DNA of 15,205 nucleotides from Patescibacteria group bacterium. Lineage in GTDB: Bacteria > Patescibacteriota > Minisyncoccia > UBA6257 > UBA11618. The stretch covers positions 1-15,205 of the forward strand of contig DPNX01000026.1 in the NCBI GenBank assembly GCA_003539915.1, given 5' to 3'. Below the pieces are notes generated by a model, which searched no databases, had not been told where the DNA came from, and was given only the letters and a program-made list of their open reading frames with translations. Positions 13,450 through 15,205 of the stretch are shown piece by piece (within the stretch, counting starts at the first letter, position 1; the number at the start of each line of letters is the position of its first letter). Both the position numbers and the translations under genes were made by a program.

Positions 13450-14204
13450 TTGAGCTAAAGACAGTTGAAGAAATTAAAATAATGAAAGCTGGGGGAAAGA
13501 TCTTGGCCAAGACCTTGAGAGAGGTAGCTAAGATAGCTCAGGAGGGAGTAACTCTTGATGAGCTCGACCGTTTAGCAGAAAAGACGATTCGTGAGGCAGG
13601 CGCAACCCCTGCCTTTTTAGGCTATCAACCTACAGGAGCTAATGAGGCTTACCCGGCTTCTATTTGTGCCTCGGTTAATGAGGTTGTGGTTCATGGTGTT
13701 CCTAGTCAACGGACGTTGCGTCAGGGAGATATTGTGAAGATCGACTGTGGGGTTTTGCATAAAGGTTATTACACCGACTCGGCTATTACCGTTCCTATCG
13801 GTGAGATTAGCCCAGAGGTCAAAAAATTATTAGAGGCCACCAAGAAAGCTTTGGAGTTAGCTATTAATGAGTGTCGGGTAGGAAAGACGATTGGTGATAT
13901 TGGTTATGTAATTGTTGATCAAGCTCGAAAACATGATCTCAAGCCATTAAAGGGTTTGACTGGTCATGGTATTGGCAAGGAGCTACACCAAGAACCAACT
14001 ATTTATAATGAGGGAGAGAAAGGTACGGGTCTGTCTTTGCAAGAAGGCATGGTCTTGGCTATCGAGCCGATGTTTAGTGTAGGTAGTGATGAGATTCGAC
14101 AGTTGGCTGATGAGAGTTATGCTACTAAAGACGACTCTTTATCATCTCACTTTGAACATACGGTAGCTATTACCAGGCTAGGGCCAGAGGTGCTGACTAA
14201 GTAA
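13446..14204 (+). CDS. map: Methionine aminopeptidase, type I
   Basis: Removes the initiator methionine from new proteins at the ribosome. The 252 residues contain all five metal ligands of the pita-bread fold: Asp100 and Asp111 (KIDCG, YYTDSA), His174 (LTGHGIG), Glu207 (AIEPM) and Glu237 (FEHTV). The substrate-contacting His83 (VVHGVP) and His181 are present too. No N-terminal zinc-finger extension. Its ATG overlaps the adk stop by 4 bases, so translation is coupled. The gene is the last of the classical order; infA and rpmJ do not follow. Confidence 0.97.
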   Translation: MIELKTVEEIKIMKAGGKILAKTLREVAKIAQEGVTLDELDRLAEKTIREAGATPAFLGYQPTGANEAYPASICASVNEVVVHGVPSQRTLRQGDIVKIDCGVLHKGYYTDSAITVPIGEISPEVKKLLEATKKALELAINECRVGKTIGDIGYVIVDQARKHDLKPLKGLTGHGIGKELHQEPTIYNEGEKGTGLSLQEGMVLAIEPMFSVGSDEIRQLADESYATKDDSLSSHFEHTVAITRLGPEVLTK

Positions 14205-14212
14205 TCTTCTGT

Positions 14213-14218
14213 TATAAT
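14213..14218 (+). promoter_or_regulatory. Consensus -10 box just upstream of the glycosyltransferase
   Basis: A perfect TATAAT ends 7 bases before the ATG at 14226, which would place the transcription start at or next to the start codon (leaderless mRNA). The -35 region is poor: TGCTGA at a 16-base spacing is the nearest candidate. The distance from -10 box to ATG is identical to that at rplX. Confidence 0.5.
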
Positions 14219-14225
14219 TACCGCC

Positions 14226-14915
14226 ATGCCAAAAAGAGAAACACTCTCGATAGTTTTGCCGATTCACAATCAAGCTCATCAGATACCGCTAACTCTAATG
14301 GAGCTGGATCGTTTTTTTGCTGAGCAGAAATTCAATTGGGAGGTGGTGGTAGTTAATGATGGTTCAGATGATAATTCTAAGGAGATAGTGAAGCGCTTTA
14401 TCAAACTAGTGAGACGGATCAAGTTGGTGAGTAATGAGCGATCCCGAGGTTGGGGTATAGCAGTTAAGCAGGGAATGCAGGTGGCTAAAGGGGAGTGGCG
14501 AATTATCTTATCCACAGATCAGTTAGTAGATATTAATGAGTTAGAAAAAGTATTAGCACTATTTAAGAAAAAAACTCAGGTGGTTTTGGGATATCAACAA
14601 CCTCATACTTTCAATAGTTTTATTTTCACTACCTGGTGCAAGGTTTTGTTTTTAATTAAAGGGTTAAAGAGCGCTGTCTGGCCTATTCAATGTTATCGCA
14701 GTGAGGTGGTGGAGCGTATTTTTCCAATAGCTAAATCAAGAGGAAAGAGATTTGACTTGGAGGTTTTAGCACTATCACAAAAAATGAAGTATCAAATTAA
14801 AGAGGTTGGAGTTACTTGCAAAAAGAAACGTGATAGAATATCTTTAATTGATTGTTATAGAGCTTTTAGTCAAACTTTTAAAATTCGCAGAAAACTATGG
14901 AACAACAATATTTAA
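14226..14915 (+). CDS. Family 2 glycosyltransferase, polyprenyl-phosphate sugar synthase-like
   Basis: A GT-A-fold enzyme of the family that includes dolichyl/polyprenyl-phosphate mannose and glucose synthases, which transfer a sugar from a nucleotide to a lipid carrier at the membrane. The 229 residues show SIVLPIHNQ (8-16), the nucleotide-binding VVVVNDGSDDNS (40-51) and NERSRGWGIAVKQGM (70-84). The metal-binding DxD region reads LSTD (95-98), so the first aspartate appears to be serine. No C-terminal transmembrane helix is evident, though 130-155 is moderately hydrophobic. A -10 box lies upstream, and its last 19 bases overlap greA. Activity cannot be assumed, given the altered DxD. Confidence 0.82.
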   Translation: MPKRETLSIVLPIHNQAHQIPLTLMELDRFFAEQKFNWEVVVVNDGSDDNSKEIVKRFIKLVRRIKLVSNERSRGWGIAVKQGMQVAKGEWRIILSTDQLVDINELEKVLALFKKKTQVVLGYQQPHTFNSFIFTTWCKVLFLIKGLKSAVWPIQCYRSEVVERIFPIAKSRGKRFDLEVLALSQKMKYQIKEVGVTCKKKRDRISLIDCYRAFSQTFKIRRKLWNNNI

Positions 14916-15205
14916 CACAGGAAAGATTTAGTCAGCTCAAGGAGGAGCTTCAGCAATTGAAGACGGTGAAGAGGAAAGATATTGCGGAGCGTTTGAAGCG
15001 AGCTAAAGAGTTAGGCGATCTTTCAGAAAACGCTGAATATTCAGAGGCTCGTGAGGAGCAGAGTCAGGTAGAGAAGAAGATCTTCGAGCTTGATGTGATG
15101 CTCAAGCAGGCTAAGCTAATTAAAAAAGGAAAAGGTGGCGCCGTAGAAGTTGGTTCCACAATTAAAGTTAAGAAAGGAACTAAAGAGTTCCAGTTTACAA
15201 TCGTT
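14897..15205 (+). CDS. greA: Transcription elongation factor GreA, 5' portion (cut by window end)
   Basis: GreA rescues backtracked RNA polymerase by stimulating transcript cleavage through its coiled-coil tip. 103 codons are visible of about 158. The N-terminal coiled coil (residues 8-75) carries the tip motif KELGDLSENAEYSEAREEQ with the acidic residues Asp41 and Glu44. The start of the C-terminal FKBP-like domain (VEVGSTIKVKKG) is at 83-94. The ATG at 14897 lies within the glycosyltransferase 3' end in another frame, an overlap of 19 bases, so co-expression is likely. No stop occurs before the window ends. Confidence 0.95.
   Translation, partial: MEQQYLTQERFSQLKEELQQLKTVKRKDIAERLKRAKELGDLSENAEYSEAREEQSQVEKKIFELDVMLKQAKLIKKGKGGAVEVGSTIKVKKGTKEFQFTIV

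Overview
The window is a ribosomal-protein super-cluster from a bacterium that is most likely a member of the Candidate Phyla Radiation (Patescibacteria). The pointers are: no rpmD (L30) between rpsE and rplO, L3 about one third shorter than usual, L5 with a shortened N-terminus, AT-rich DNA, very tight gene packing, and plus-strand genes almost entirely without Shine-Dalgarno (SD) sequences. The code is standard: TAA is the dominant stop, TAG and TGA are each used as real stops, and no gene needs TGA read as glycine. Placement below CPR level is not attempted.

Layout on the plus strand: the 3' part of tuf (1-931) and rpsJ; a 14-bp terminator-like hairpin; then rplC-rplD-rplW-rplB-rpsS-rplV-rpsC-rplP-rpmC-rpsQ-rplN (1362-6335), ending at a strong bidirectional terminator. 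A 531-base break follows. Transcription then appears to restart from a promoter touching rplX, and the cluster continues rplX-rplE-rpsZ-rpsH-[nucleotide-sugar dehydrogenase]-rplF-rplR-rpsE-rplO-secY-adk-like-map (6867-14204). After map, where infA/rpmJ/rpsM/rpsK/rpsD/rpoA are commonly found, there is a GT2-family glycosyltransferase and the 5' part of greA, cut by the window end.

The break between rplN and rplX is not empty. On the minus strand it holds two overlooked small genes (54 and 57 codons), each encoding a protein with two hydrophobic segments. Both are preceded by a textbook AAGGAGG SD. They sit behind a promoter with a perfect TTGACA box and end at the terminator shared with rplN. 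None of the plus-strand genes here has such an SD, so this convergent mini-operon stands out and is the best candidate for something undescribed.

The second outlier is a complete UDP-sugar dehydrogenase (WbpA-like) placed between rpsH and rplF and joined to rpsH by a TAATG overlap, as though it were a ribosomal-protein gene.

Most genes build the ribosome and its output path: large- and small-subunit proteins, EF-Tu, the SecY channel and methionine aminopeptidase. The sugar dehydrogenase and the glycosyltransferase suggest that surface-polysaccharide genes have been stitched into the translation/secretion locus.
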